Assembly: GCA_036012905.1 (NCBI GenBank)
Contig: DASCQF010000139.1
Span: 62,001 to 126,000 of the forward strand
Source of the DNA: NP936 sp002726085
Lineage (GTDB): Bacteria > Acidobacteriota > Vicinamibacteria > Vicinamibacterales > UBA8438
Direction: 5' to 3'
DNA length: 64,000 bases
The notes under the pieces are model-generated. The model was not told where the DNA came from and made no database searches. It saw nothing but the letters and a program-made list of their open reading frames with translations. Made by a program: the position numbers and the translations under genes. This document shows, piece after piece, positions 8,482 to 17,661 of the stretch. How positions within the stretch are numbered: the first letter of the stretch is position 1; each line of letters opens with the position of its first letter.

Positions 8482-8927
8482 AACGCTTTGCCACTATCAA
8501 GCAGCATGGTCACCGGACCGTCGTTGACGCACTCGACCGCCATGTGCGCTTGAAATGTCCCCGTCTGCACCGGCACGTCTTGCCCCCGCAGCGCATCGGC
8601 CAACGTCTCATACAGGACTCTGGCCTCGACTGGCGGTGCGGCGCGGTCAAAGGACGAGCGCCGCCCCCGGCGACAATCACCATAGAGGGTGAACTGCGAG
8701 ACTAAAAGCACCGCTCCGTCGACCTCGTGCACCGTCCGATTGAACCGATCCTCTGCATCTCGAAAGACGCGCAACCCAACGATTTTGTTCGCCAAATACG
8801 CCGAATCGCTCGCCTCATCGGTCCGCGCGATACCGACATATACCAACAACCCGTGCTCGATTGTGGCCACGAGCCGGTCACCGACCGAGACCCGGGCCGA
8901 GGATACACGCTGCACGACGGCTCGCAT
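8478..8927 (-). CDS. dtd: D-aminoacyl-tRNA deacylase
   Basis: Removes D-amino acids and glycine wrongly loaded on tRNA, a cytosolic translation quality-control step. 149 residues, normal for DTD. The start MRAVVQRVSSARV, the SQFTLYGD segment and the NDGPVTMLLDS segment with the cross-subunit Gly-Pro motif are diagnostic. It shares four bases with the downstream CPBP gene and lies 40 bases downstream of ttcA, consistent with one transcript. Confidence 0.97.
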   Translation of the reverse strand: MRAVVQRVSSARVSVGDRLVATIEHGLLVYVGIARTDEASDSAYLANKIVGLRVFRDAEDRFNRTVHEVDGAVLLVSQFTLYGDCRRGRRSSFDRAAPPVEARVLYETLADALRGQDVPVQTGTFQAHMAVECVNDGPVTMLLDSGKAF

Positions 8928-8967
8928 GGAGAGTCAATGGTGACGCGGATGGTCGAAACGATGCCCG

Positions 8968-9780
8968 CTACGTCGCAAGGGCCACCTTGTCGAGTTGCTC
9001 GGCCACTTCGGCCCGCAGCTCGGCCACCGGATTCAGTCGCTGGTCGAGCAGGTGCCGGCCCGCGACGTTGCCGAGGGCTTTCAACATCGATTGCTTGACG
9101 CCGGGATGCTCACGCTCGAGATCTAGCAGCAGCCGCTTGACCCGCTGTCGCTGCAGACTCAAATCTCCACAGGCGGGACAGCAGCAGCCGATCACCGGCA
9201 ACCCAGCCATCCGGGTATAATCCCGCGCCTCTTCTTCGCTGACATAGACCAGCGGGCGGATCACGACGTGCCGCCGGTCGTCGGACACGAGACGAGCGGG
9301 CATCGCCTTCAACGCGCCGGCGAAAAACAGGTTGAGTAGGAGCGTTTCAATGAAGTCGTCCGCGTGATGCCCGAGCGCGATCTTGGTGGCCCCGACATCG
9401 CGCGCCACACGATACAACACCCCGCGCCGCAACCGGGCGCACAGCGAGCAGGGCGTCGCCCGCGCGTCGAGCTTGTCGTCGATGATGTCGCCAATCGACG
9501 TGTGCTCAATTCGGTACTCCCAGCCGTGCTCATCGCAGGTCCGCGCGATCGTATCGTGCTTGTAGCCATCATATCCGGAGTCCACATTCACCGCCACCAG
9601 CGTGAAATGAATCGGCGCTCGCCGACGCAACGCGTCGAGCAGCCGTAGCAGCGCCCAGCTGTCCTTGCCGCCGGACAGACCGACCATGACGCGGTCGCCA
9701 TCTTCGATCAGATCGAAGTCGACGATTGCCCGCGTCGTCTTTCGCGCCAGCTTCTTCTCGAGCACGCTGTCGTAGGCCAT
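8968..9780 (-). CDS. ttcA: TtcA-like tRNA 2-thiocytidine(32) synthetase
   Basis: ATP-dependent sulfurtransferase that thiolates C32 of tRNA using an iron-sulfur cluster. The PP-loop is LSGGKDSW near residue 38. The cluster ligands are the CSLC pair in ARATPCSLCARLRRG plus a C-terminal CCPAC, which replaces the single distal cysteine of E. coli TtcA. LGHHADDFIETLL is the conserved helix after the Cys pair. The start is ATG at 9780, with an alternative GTG at 9786. Members of the TtcA/TtuA group differ in tRNA position, so the exact modified base is inferred. Confidence 0.88.
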   Translation of the reverse strand: MAYDSVLEKKLARKTTRAIVDFDLIEDGDRVMVGLSGGKDSWALLRLLDALRRRAPIHFTLVAVNVDSGYDGYKHDTIARTCDEHGWEYRIEHTSIGDIIDDKLDARATPCSLCARLRRGVLYRVARDVGATKIALGHHADDFIETLLLNLFFAGALKAMPARLVSDDRRHVVIRPLVYVSEEEARDYTRMAGLPVIGCCCPACGDLSLQRQRVKRLLLDLEREHPGVKQSMLKALGNVAGRHLLDQRLNPVAELRAEVAEQLDKVALAT

Positions 9781-9791
9781 GAACACTCAGT

Positions 9792-10835
9792 CTATCCGAC
9801 GAGTAGCCGCTGAATCGTCTGCTCCCACGTGAACTCGCGCGCACGCGCCTCAGCTGCGACGCCGAGCCGCTCGGCCAGGGTGCCGTCGTCGAAGACCTGC
9901 CGAAAAGCGTTCGCCAGAGACTCCGGGTCAGGCAGTGCAACCAACCCTTCCTCATCCGACCGCACCAGCTCAGCCGGGCCGCCGCTGTCGACGCAGGTGA
10001 TCACCGCTTTCCGCGACACAAACGCCTCCAACGTCACCAGCCCATAGTCCTCGGCGGATGGCACGTAACAGACCGCACGGCAACACGCCAGGTGCTCGAC
10101 CAACTCGGTCTCGTCGATGCTGCCCGCGAGACGCACCCGGTCAGCCAGACCCAGGTCGTCGATGCGCGACCGGAGAGTCTCGCGCTCTTCGCCGTCACCC
10201 GCAATCACGCACCGAATACCATCGGCCACCGGATGCGCCAAGGCCTCGAGCACGAGACCGACGCGTTTGAGCGGTGACAATCGCGACGCCACGAAGAGAT
10301 AGTCCCCATATTCGTCGCAGCGATAGGGCCGAGGCGGCGGCGGCGGATACAGCACGTCCGACGGGATGCCACCCCAGCGCTCGAGCCGACGTTGAATCGT
10401 CCGAGACTGCGCGAAGACCCGCCGGACGTTCCGGGTCAACAAATACCGGTCGGCCGCGTGAATGACCCGACGGCGCAGCCGTTCCTTGCCCCGCCCGCGC
10501 CATGACAGCGGCCCACTAAAGCGCGGCCATTGGTCGTAGTACTCGCGCATCCGATGATTGAGCCAGCAGACATGCGAGGGATGCCGCACCGCGTAGCTTG
10601 GAAACCGAAAGCTCACCAGATGATCGATCGGATGCCCGTCGAAGGTCAGCCCGACGTCGGTCAGCCAAGTTGCCAGATACGCCGCCCCCTGCCGGCCAAA
10701 CCGGTTCTGGGGTGTCCGTATCACGGTGGCCTCGTGGCCCGCCTCGCGTAACGCCCTCGTCAGCCCGTCGGCAATGACGAGATGCCCGCCTCTTGCGAAG
10801 AGGGGATGCGATGTGACGACCGCTACTCGTGCCAC
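9792..10835 (-). CDS. Glycosyltransferase family 4 (GT-B fold)
   Basis: 347 residues. The N-terminal domain opens with VAVVTSHPLFARGGHL, with a glycine-rich acceptor loop, and the C-terminal domain has YLFVASRLSPLKRVGLVLEA, CVIAGDGEE, and the nucleotide-sugar-binding EX7E-type segment SAEDYGLVTLEAF ... GGPAELV. This is the GT4/RfaB-like layout. It is the promoter-distal gene of the glycan locus running from 17.4 kb, four bases after the methyltransferase gene. Sugar and acceptor cannot be told from sequence. Confidence 0.9.
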   Translation of the reverse strand: MARVAVVTSHPLFARGGHLVIADGLTRALREAGHEATVIRTPQNRFGRQGAAYLATWLTDVGLTFDGHPIDHLVSFRFPSYAVRHPSHVCWLNHRMREYYDQWPRFSGPLSWRGRGKERLRRRVIHAADRYLLTRNVRRVFAQSRTIQRRLERWGGIPSDVLYPPPPPRPYRCDEYGDYLFVASRLSPLKRVGLVLEALAHPVADGIRCVIAGDGEERETLRSRIDDLGLADRVRLAGSIDETELVEHLACCRAVCYVPSAEDYGLVTLEAFVSRKAVITCVDSGGPAELVRSDEEGLVALPDPESLANAFRQVFDDGTLAERLGVAAEARAREFTWEQTIQRLLVG

Positions 10836-10839
10836 CCTG

Positions 10840-12015
10840 TCAGCGTCTCCGTCCGATCACGATCAGCCCCAGGGACACCCACGGCACGAACCGTCCAAGC
10901 GGCAACAGCCCTTTCATCAGCCACCGGTTCTTACGCCGGTTGCCGTAGGACTGCAGATGATCCTCGGTCCGGTCGCCGCTCCACAGGTTGGTGAGCCATA
11001 GCTCCAGATAGAGACACGACTGCCCAACGAACTCGAACCCTGCGTCTCGCAACAGCGGCCCCGCCAACTCGCGGTAGGACAGCTCGCTCAGGTGGTCCTC
11101 GCTGCAGGGTCGTTCGCGGCGGTCGGCAACCGCCAGCAACCGTTCACGATTTGGTGTGGTGATGATAACGATACCGCCCGGCTTTAGCACCCGGCGCCAC
11201 TCGGCGAGCGATGCCGAAGCGACCGGCGTGTGCTCGATGACCTCCCCGGCGAAGACCGCATCGAACTGCCGGTCCGTGAACGGCAACTGATCGACGTCGA
11301 ACACCGCCCAGTGCTGCTCCGGCACCTCCGCCGCCCGGGTCCGCACTCCGACGTATTCGAGATCCCCCGAGACGACGCTGAACGGGAACGTCCCATCGAT
11401 TTCCGAAAAGAGCGACCGCCCGCACCCGACGTCGAGCGCGCACCCGCCGGATGGAATATATTTCTCGAACAGGCGACGCAACCGCTTCTTCTTGTACTCG
11501 TGCAGCTCCCACAGAAACGGCTGGTCTTCGGGCGGCGTGTAGCCCTCTGTCGCGTATTGCCGGTCATAGAAATCGCGCAGGATGTCGCGGTCGAGGAACT
11601 TGAGCAGCGTCGTCTCGATTCGCCGGATCTGTCCCTCGCAGTCTCGGAACACCAGCTGCAAATCGGCGAGCGGATCGAAACAGTAATCCGGGTTGTGCCA
11701 CGAATCGACCAGCGCCAGCGTGTCTCCGTTCACGGAAATGGTGACCGACTCCGAGCGCACCGGGTCGAAATCCATCTGCAACTCCGCGATCCCTTCACCA
11801 CGCGGCAGATCGAATCGCCACCACCCCACATGGCGGTGGGGATGAGCGTGGTCCCGATGCCCGTAGATGTCGACCGTGAACACGTAGTCCGACGGGTCAC
11901 CTGTTCGATATCGGAACTCCGTCACGCCTTTCCGGTCGCGTTCCGGTGCCGCGCCGGGTCCCATGTGCACGCGATGCGGCCACCGCGACCCAAGGAAGCG
12001 GTCCGACGTCACCAT
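10840..12015 (-). CDS. Class I SAM-dependent methyltransferase with N-terminal accessory domain
   Basis: 391 residues from ATG at 12015, placed two bases after the upstream stop; a further in-frame extension to 12147 only overlaps the neighbour. Residues ~1-160 form a domain without recognised motifs, rich in beta-type sequence (YVFTVDIYGHRDH). The methyltransferase part follows: motif I CALDVGCGRSLFSEI, DVDQLPF, FDAVFAGEVIEH, then VLKPGGIVIITTPN. A hydrophobic C-terminal stretch (FVPWVSLGLIVIG) could touch the membrane. Position inside the glycosyltransferase cluster suggests a sugar or lipid-linked glycan as acceptor, which is inference. Confidence 0.88.
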   Translation of the reverse strand: MVTSDRFLGSRWPHRVHMGPGAAPERDRKGVTEFRYRTGDPSDYVFTVDIYGHRDHAHPHRHVGWWRFDLPRGEGIAELQMDFDPVRSESVTISVNGDTLALVDSWHNPDYCFDPLADLQLVFRDCEGQIRRIETTLLKFLDRDILRDFYDRQYATEGYTPPEDQPFLWELHEYKKKRLRRLFEKYIPSGGCALDVGCGRSLFSEIDGTFPFSVVSGDLEYVGVRTRAAEVPEQHWAVFDVDQLPFTDRQFDAVFAGEVIEHTPVASASLAEWRRVLKPGGIVIITTPNRERLLAVADRRERPCSEDHLSELSYRELAGPLLRDAGFEFVGQSCLYLELWLTNLWSGDRTEDHLQSYGNRRKNRWLMKGLLPLGRFVPWVSLGLIVIGRRR

Positions 12016-12017
12016 CC

Positions 12018-13958
12018 TTATTGAGCCTGCGTCGGAACCGCGGTCAGGCTGATCGCGGCGCCGAGATACCGCTCGTCGTCCGACCCGGCCTCGACAAGAC
12101 GGGGCACGAACCCGGCGCTGGTCGTAACCTGCATCAGATAGGCCCAACTGCGACGCGAGTAGATCCCCCGAGGGCGAATCGTGACCGAACCAGGGACGTC
12201 AGGCTCCAGCGTGATCCGCCCGTCCCTCCCCCCTATGTCGATCGCCACCTCGGTCGCAATTCCCGAGCGCGCCGTGACGGTGATGGTCTCGAGCGGTCTT
12301 GGGTTCGTGTGGCGCACGATGATGTCGGTGCGACGCTCCCCTGCAACCCAGATCCCCGGCGATTCGGGCAGCGAAGCGTTCTCGTCCAGAAAATGAAGCT
12401 CCAGCACCGGGTCCTCGCCGTAGATCACGCGGGAGCGAGGGGGATCCAGCATGATCGGCAGGTCGCGCACCATCGTGAGCTCGACCGGCAGCAGACGAAA
12501 CAGGCCGTGCATCGGGGCCAGATACGGCTGATTGGCTGTCACGAAGGGGTTGAGCAGCATCTGCGCTGTGAAGAGCGACCCGCCCAGCCAAGCCGCGATC
12601 GCCGGCCCGTGACCGCGGAGCGTCGGAGTCAGGAACAGAAACAGCGGATAGGCACTCAGGTAGTAGCGGTTGCCGTTTGGCCCGCCACCGCCGGACCACG
12701 TAAACGGCATATAGACCGCAAGCGTGACCGCCGCCAGCACGACCGTCGCCAGGATCAGCCAGTGCCAAAGCTGCGCCTCGGCCCGGCCACGCAGGAACAA
12801 CAGCAGCACGACGACCCCTGGGAAAAAGAACGGGATGAACCCGAAGTGCCGCCCCACCAGGAAATACCGAAGGTTGTGGAACAGCAGCGTCAAGAATGCG
12901 ACCGGTCCCTCTGTGGCTTCGACCACAATGCTGTCGGTCGTCATCGTCGTCCCGACATCGTCGAACTCGACCCCCGGGGCCTCGAACGGAAACTCGCCCG
13001 CTACATACTTGCGGTCGAGACCGCCCTGATAGATGAACTCGCCGCTGATCAGTGCGTTCAGCCCGAGCGCCGCCACGGACACGCCGGCGGCCAGGAACCC
13101 CACCGCGATCCCGTGTCGAAATCGCCGCTGCCGCCACAGGTGCAGGACGGGCGGCGCGATGAACAGCGGGTGGGGCCACGGCTTCGAAAAGATGACCAGT
13201 CCGAGTATGACGGCTGCCACCAGATCGCTGCCGGGGCTGCGCAGCCACCGTCCGAACCAGGTCGTCGGGGCCGGCGCGACATCCTTGTAGAACCAGAGCA
13301 GGTAGGCGAAAAAGACGAAGGCGAAGTGGAAGATCTCCGACTGCAGCCAGACGACGTAGAGCGGGACGATCGACGCGCCAAGAAACGCCAGCACAAACAC
13401 CAGGGCGACGTGCCCCGGCGAACGCGCGGCAACGAAACGATACGCTCCGAACACAACCGCCGACAGCAGCACGACATTGAACCAGAGGAGACCGTTCAAA
13501 CCGGCGACCCAGACAAACGGCGCAGCGAACAGCGACGACATGTAGGCCTTGCCGAAGTACAGCCGGCCGTCGCGGCCATCGGGATATGTCTCGCGATGGA
13601 TGAACGGGAATGTCCCGTCGACGTCATAAGACGACCGGGCACCGATCTTGAGATAGATGCCTTCGGGCCCGCCACCGTAGATCTCGAAGAACCGTTCGAT
13701 GTCTCCACGCTCGTAGACGAGATCGCCGTCGTAGGCGACGCTCAGCGCCATCGCTACATAGGTCGCCTCGTCTCCCTTGATGCCGAACCCCGTTCGCGGC
13801 ACATCGATCGAGAGCGCCACAGCCGACCCTACCCACAGGAGGGCCAGTGCCACCAGGAGACCGGGGTCCCTCATGGACGACAGGGCGACACGCGGCCCGT
13901 CGCCGCCCGTCGAAGCGGACGTGGGATTCATCGGGTCGATCATATCTGACCGGCTCAT
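12018..13958 (-). CDS. Large integral membrane protein, GT-C-like (possible lipid-linked-sugar glycosyltransferase)
   Basis: 646 residues. A first hydrophobic helix (LLVALALLWVGSAVALSI) is followed by an acidic loop containing KGDEATYVAMA, then about ten further predicted helices, and a soluble C-terminal ~170 residues rich in beta-type sequence. A D/E-bearing first extracytoplasmic loop after helix 1 plus many helices is the GT-C architecture (GT39/GT83 relatives), where polyprenyl-phosphate sugars are donors. The start ATG overlaps the upstream stop by four bases. Enzymatic role is inferred from architecture and neighbours. Confidence 0.75.
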   Translation of the reverse strand: MSRSDMIDPMNPTSASTGGDGPRVALSSMRDPGLLVALALLWVGSAVALSIDVPRTGFGIKGDEATYVAMALSVAYDGDLVYERGDIERFFEIYGGGPEGIYLKIGARSSYDVDGTFPFIHRETYPDGRDGRLYFGKAYMSSLFAAPFVWVAGLNGLLWFNVVLLSAVVFGAYRFVAARSPGHVALVFVLAFLGASIVPLYVVWLQSEIFHFAFVFFAYLLWFYKDVAPAPTTWFGRWLRSPGSDLVAAVILGLVIFSKPWPHPLFIAPPVLHLWRQRRFRHGIAVGFLAAGVSVAALGLNALISGEFIYQGGLDRKYVAGEFPFEAPGVEFDDVGTTMTTDSIVVEATEGPVAFLTLLFHNLRYFLVGRHFGFIPFFFPGVVVLLLFLRGRAEAQLWHWLILATVVLAAVTLAVYMPFTWSGGGGPNGNRYYLSAYPLFLFLTPTLRGHGPAIAAWLGGSLFTAQMLLNPFVTANQPYLAPMHGLFRLLPVELTMVRDLPIMLDPPRSRVIYGEDPVLELHFLDENASLPESPGIWVAGERRTDIIVRHTNPRPLETITVTARSGIATEVAIDIGGRDGRITLEPDVPGSVTIRPRGIYSRRSWAYLMQVTTSAGFVPRLVEAGSDDERYLGAAISLTAVPTQAQ

Positions 13959-15175
13959 CTGCTCCGCAATGGGTCGATCGGCCTGGACAGAAAGGACAAA
14001 TCGGCCTTCGAGACCCCCTCGCGGTGGGTTTTGCGCGACACCTCGTGCATCACCTCGTAGAGCCGCTCCATCTTCCGGACGAACACGCCGATGTCATATG
14101 CCGCGCCGGTCTCTCTGGCCTGCCGGCTCAGCCGCTCGCGCGTTGCCGGGTCACGCCGCAGTCCGATGATGGCCTCGGCCAGAGCCTCGGCGTCGCGGCG
14201 AGGGACGACGCGAGCGTCGCCGTCCGGGGTGAGGATGTCGAGCAGGCCGTCGCAGTCGGTTGCGACGATCGGGCGTCCCATCGCGAGCGCCTCGAACGCC
14301 GTCAGCGGGGTACCTTCCCACAACGACGGAAACACGACCAGGTCTAAGGCCGCGTAAGCGCTGGACACGTCTCGCATGAACCCGAGAAAGGTCACTCGGT
14401 CGGCCACCCCGAGCGTGCGCGCCTGCGCCTCGAGCATCTCCCGAAGCTCCCCCTCGCCCACAATGTAGAAGCGTATCTTCGGCTCTACGGCGAGCACTTT
14501 CGGGATCGCTTCGATCAGAAACTGATTGCCCTTCGACGGCATCAGCCGGGTGACCGTGCCGACCGCGAAGACGCCCTCGGGTACTCCGAGCGCGGCTCGC
14601 GCCGCGCGTATCTCCGCGTCAGACCAAGCCCGGCCGAACTCGTCCACCGGCGCGCCCAGGTACACAACGCGGGTCCGGTCCGCCGGAACCCGCCTGGCGT
14701 TGATGACAAACTCGGCCGTTGACCGGGACACCGCGATCGCAAGATCTGTGAAGGGCAGCAGCAGCTCATCGGCGACTTGCTGGAACCACGGGGTAGACGT
14801 GAGGTTGGCATGCTCATGCAACAACGTCGGTGTCCGGCGCCAGGCGGCCGCCAGCCGTCCGAATGTCGTGGCTCCGTACCCGTGCATGTGCAGGATATCG
14901 GCTTGCTTTTCGTCGAGGACTCGCAACAGCGCCGGTAACGTGCGTGGATCGAACTTACCGCGGTCTAGATACGTGACGTCAATCCCGAACCGCTCGAGAT
15001 TGTCCTCCGATTCGTCTCGCCTGCGCAGGCTAATCAGCGAGACGTTGAACCGGTCGCTGTCGAATCGCGGGATCATCCAGGCGAAGAGCCGCTTCACCCC
15101 ATGCATTCGCGAACCGGTCCATCCGAGGTGGTCGCAAATCTGAACGACGTTGAGGGGACGAGGGGACATACCCAT
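13955..15175 (-). CDS. Glycosyltransferase family 4 (GT-B fold)
   Basis: 406 residues from ATG at 15175, two bases after the epimerase stop; the in-frame extension to 15367 lies within the epimerase gene. Landmarks: NVVQICDHLGWTGSRMHGVK at the start, ADILHMHGYGATTFG, GTVTRLMPSKGNQFLIEA, FYIVGEGELREML, and the donor-binding PSLWEGTPLTAFEALAMGRP. The order fits GT4 transferases of capsule or O-antigen loci. The tail overlaps the next gene by four bases. Confidence 0.92.
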   Translation of the reverse strand: MGMSPRPLNVVQICDHLGWTGSRMHGVKRLFAWMIPRFDSDRFNVSLISLRRRDESEDNLERFGIDVTYLDRGKFDPRTLPALLRVLDEKQADILHMHGYGATTFGRLAAAWRRTPTLLHEHANLTSTPWFQQVADELLLPFTDLAIAVSRSTAEFVINARRVPADRTRVVYLGAPVDEFGRAWSDAEIRAARAALGVPEGVFAVGTVTRLMPSKGNQFLIEAIPKVLAVEPKIRFYIVGEGELREMLEAQARTLGVADRVTFLGFMRDVSSAYAALDLVVFPSLWEGTPLTAFEALAMGRPIVATDCDGLLDILTPDGDARVVPRRDAEALAEAIIGLRRDPATRERLSRQARETGAAYDIGVFVRKMERLYEVMHEVSRKTHREGVSKADLSFLSRPIDPLRSR

Positions 15176-15177
15176 GC

Positions 15178-16164
15178 TCAGAGCATTCCCTGTTCCCGAT
15201 ACCACACCGTCGTGCGGTGGATTCCATCCTCGAGATCCACGTTCGGGTTGAAGCCGAGCTCTCGTCGAGCCCGTGACGCGTCGAACGCGCGGCTCTTCGT
15301 GTAGAACTCGACCCGACGGCGATAGAGCGGTGGCTCGATGCGCAGCGGCACACACACCAGCTCGCACAGCGCACCGGCAAGCCAGACAGGCCAGACCGGC
15401 AGAGCGAGGCGCGGCGGGTCGACACCGAGCTCAGAGGCAATCAGGGCCACCAGTTCCCTCAGCGTGGTGTAGCGTGGCCCGGCCAGCAGGTATGTCCGAC
15501 CGACGGCCGCCGGCACCGTGCCACATAACCGGAAGCCCTCTACCAGGTCCGCAACGTACGTCAGATGATAGAAGACCCCCCCGTTCCCAAGCATCGGCAA
15601 CCGGCGCCGCGCGATGCCGCGAAACAGCTTGAGAAAGCGGGTGTCGCCTGGACCGTAGATCCCGATCGGCCGAGCTACGACTACCTCGAGCCGGCCGGCC
15701 TCGCCCCATGCACGCGCCACCCGCTCTCCCTCGAGCTTGGTCTCCTGGTAGATATCGCCCGGCGCTAGCGGCGCGTCCTCGGTAGCCGGCGGACGCTCGA
15801 CGTGCCCGTGTACACCGCCCGTGCTGCAATGCACGATTCGTCGCACACCCGCCGTCTGCGCCGCCTCGAGCAGCCGGCGCGTGCCCTCGACATTGACGTC
15901 GCGATAGGCCGCAGCGCCCTGGCCCGCCATCCGGTACATCGCGGCAATGTGGTAGACGACCTCGATCTGGTGGCACGCGACTTCGAGTGAACGCGCATCT
16001 CCCAGGTCGCCGATTGCGACCTCCGCACCGGCGTCCAGGAGCCTGCCAACCCGGTCCTGGCTGACATGCCGCACGAGCGCGCGCACCGTGTCCCCGGCGT
16101 TGGCCAGATGACGCGCCAGCCAACCGCCGGTAAAACCGGTCGCACCGGTGACCAGCACCCTCAC
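15178..16164 (-). CDS. NAD(P)-dependent epimerase/dehydratase (extended SDR)
   Basis: 328 residues. Rossmann motif VTGATGFTGGWLARHL at residues 5-20, the serine in IVHCSTGGVHG, and the catalytic YQETK (YxxxK) make this an extended short-chain dehydrogenase. The VARPIGIYGPGD segment is typical of sugar-nucleotide and dihydroflavonol-reductase-like epimerases. It lies inside the GT cluster, overlapping the upstream GT stop by four bases, so a nucleotide-sugar substrate is likely; the specific sugar is not known. Confidence 0.92.
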   Translation of the reverse strand: MRVLVTGATGFTGGWLARHLANAGDTVRALVRHVSQDRVGRLLDAGAEVAIGDLGDARSLEVACHQIEVVYHIAAMYRMAGQGAAAYRDVNVEGTRRLLEAAQTAGVRRIVHCSTGGVHGHVERPPATEDAPLAPGDIYQETKLEGERVARAWGEAGRLEVVVARPIGIYGPGDTRFLKLFRGIARRRLPMLGNGGVFYHLTYVADLVEGFRLCGTVPAAVGRTYLLAGPRYTTLRELVALIASELGVDPPRLALPVWPVWLAGALCELVCVPLRIEPPLYRRRVEFYTKSRAFDASRARRELGFNPNVDLEDGIHRTTVWYREQGML

Positions 16165-17399
16165 GGCGACGTCACGCTCCCGGCCGTCGCACTGCCGGTC
16201 GCGGCCGATGCTCGGTCGGGCAACGTCCCGGCCCCGAGCAGTCGCGCGTAGGCCTCGCGTGTCCGTTCCAAGTAGGACGCCCGGCTGTACTTGCGCGCCG
16301 CCAGCGCCGCGGCGGCCGTGGCCAATCGCTTCCGTTCCGCCGGCTCGTCGATGAGCCGCCCGACCGCCTCGGCGAGCGCCGACGGGTCCGGCGCGACGAG
16401 CACGGCCGTGCCCGGCTCGAGCACCTGTGTGTGTGTCCGCAGATTCGTCGCAATGATCGGCCGGCCGGACCGCAGATATGAATAGATCTTCAGCGGCGTG
16501 TTGGTACCGGCAATGCGGGGCGACACCAGGATGTCAGACGCGGTTACGAACGAGGGGATCTCGTGCGCCGGGCGGCGGCCGGCGAAGACCAACGGGAGCG
16601 CGTCGCGTTCCGCGGTCACCCGAGCCGCCGCCACCTGCTCGGCGTCGCCGCCTACGATGAGGATCCGCGCGGCCGGATGAGTCCTCTTCAGCTGGGCTGC
16701 CGCGCCATACAGCAACTCGAGCCCCTGATAGGCCTCGAAGGTCCCCGTATACAGCACGACGGGCGTCGACGCCATGATGCCCCAATGCTCCCGCACGGGC
16801 ACAGACACGTCGGCATCATCCACGTCACCACCCATCACGTTTTCGATCAGGATGGCCCGCTCGCCCGCGCCAATCGCAACCACCGTGTCCTGCAATTCCT
16901 GACAGATCGTGATTACGACCTGTGATCCAGCGATCATCGCTCGCTCCGACCGCTCGAAGATCTGTCGGATCAACCGGGACCGCGAATAGCCGAAGCTCGT
17001 CAACTGCTGCGGCAGACTCGAATGCATGTCATACAAATGTGGAATTCGCAGACGCCTGGCCAGCCACACTCCCAACGCCCCGGCTTCCTCGTGCGAATGG
17101 ATGGCCGCATAACGCCCGGGTCGAGCCAGTCGAATCGCGGTCGTCGCGAGCGACAGGTCCAGAAGCACTTTGACGAGCGATGGGCCAATCGCCACACGAC
17201 GCACGAACGGTGGTTTCACGCAACGATAGATTCGCAGGTTCGGAAGATCAACATCCTGTCCGATCGGGTAGGTGACCAGATCGATCTGCACCCCGAGTTC
17301 GCCGAGCGCCTTGATCCGGTGGTACTCGCTGAAGGGCGTTCCCCGCGGCTCGAAGAACGGCTCCGGGGCGAGCATCAGGACGCGGGGAGCGGTGCTCAC
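16161..17399 (-). CDS. Glycosyltransferase family 4 (GT-B fold), first gene of the minus-strand glycan run
   Basis: About 412 residues when started at GTG 17399 (VSTAPRVLMLAPEPFFEPRG); the frame is open to a TTG at 17486, and no clear ribosome site decides between them. Features: HSHEEAGALGVWLARRL, VVLYTGTFEAYQGLELL, ILIVGGDAEQV, ASDILVSPRIAGTNTPLKI and GRPIIATN, the GT4 donor-site region. An Ala/Thr/Ser-rich tail follows the catalytic core. Five further genes follow with 2-4 base contacts, so it probably leads an operon reading down to 9.8 kb. Donor and acceptor are unknown. Confidence 0.9.
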   Translation of the reverse strand: MSTAPRVLMLAPEPFFEPRGTPFSEYHRIKALGELGVQIDLVTYPIGQDVDLPNLRIYRCVKPPFVRRVAIGPSLVKVLLDLSLATTAIRLARPGRYAAIHSHEEAGALGVWLARRLRIPHLYDMHSSLPQQLTSFGYSRSRLIRQIFERSERAMIAGSQVVITICQELQDTVVAIGAGERAILIENVMGGDVDDADVSVPVREHWGIMASTPVVLYTGTFEAYQGLELLYGAAAQLKRTHPAARILIVGGDAEQVAAARVTAERDALPLVFAGRRPAHEIPSFVTASDILVSPRIAGTNTPLKIYSYLRSGRPIIATNLRTHTQVLEPGTAVLVAPDPSALAEAVGRLIDEPAERKRLATAAAALAARKYSRASYLERTREAYARLLGAGTLPDRASAATGSATAGSVTSP

Positions 17400-17661
17400 A
17401 GTCGTCGAGGGCAGGATCTGACGAGGCCGGATCGCCACGCGTGGGTGATCGTCGAGAGTATAGCCACTCCGACACCGACCGGTCAACGGTCCGCTCGGCG
17501 TTTGTTACTGAAACAAAAGGGAGTTACGAGCGACAAGTACCCAACGGTCGGAGGTCGAAGCTGGACACCCTGGAGCGGACCGGACCGGCGCCCGACGACG
17601 ATACGCCGCTCGACAACCTCCGGCACCGACCGAGGTCCGGACGGCTCGAGCCGCGGTATCG

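Noticed and set aside
12016..12147. N-terminal extension of the methyltransferase at 10840
   Set aside because: Lies in the coding region of the upstream membrane protein; ATG 12015 follows its stop by two bases.
11946..13949. 667-codon plus-strand open frame
   Set aside because: Fully antisense to the 646-residue membrane protein whose helices and acidic loop make sense; the shadow is Arg/Gln-rich with no structure.
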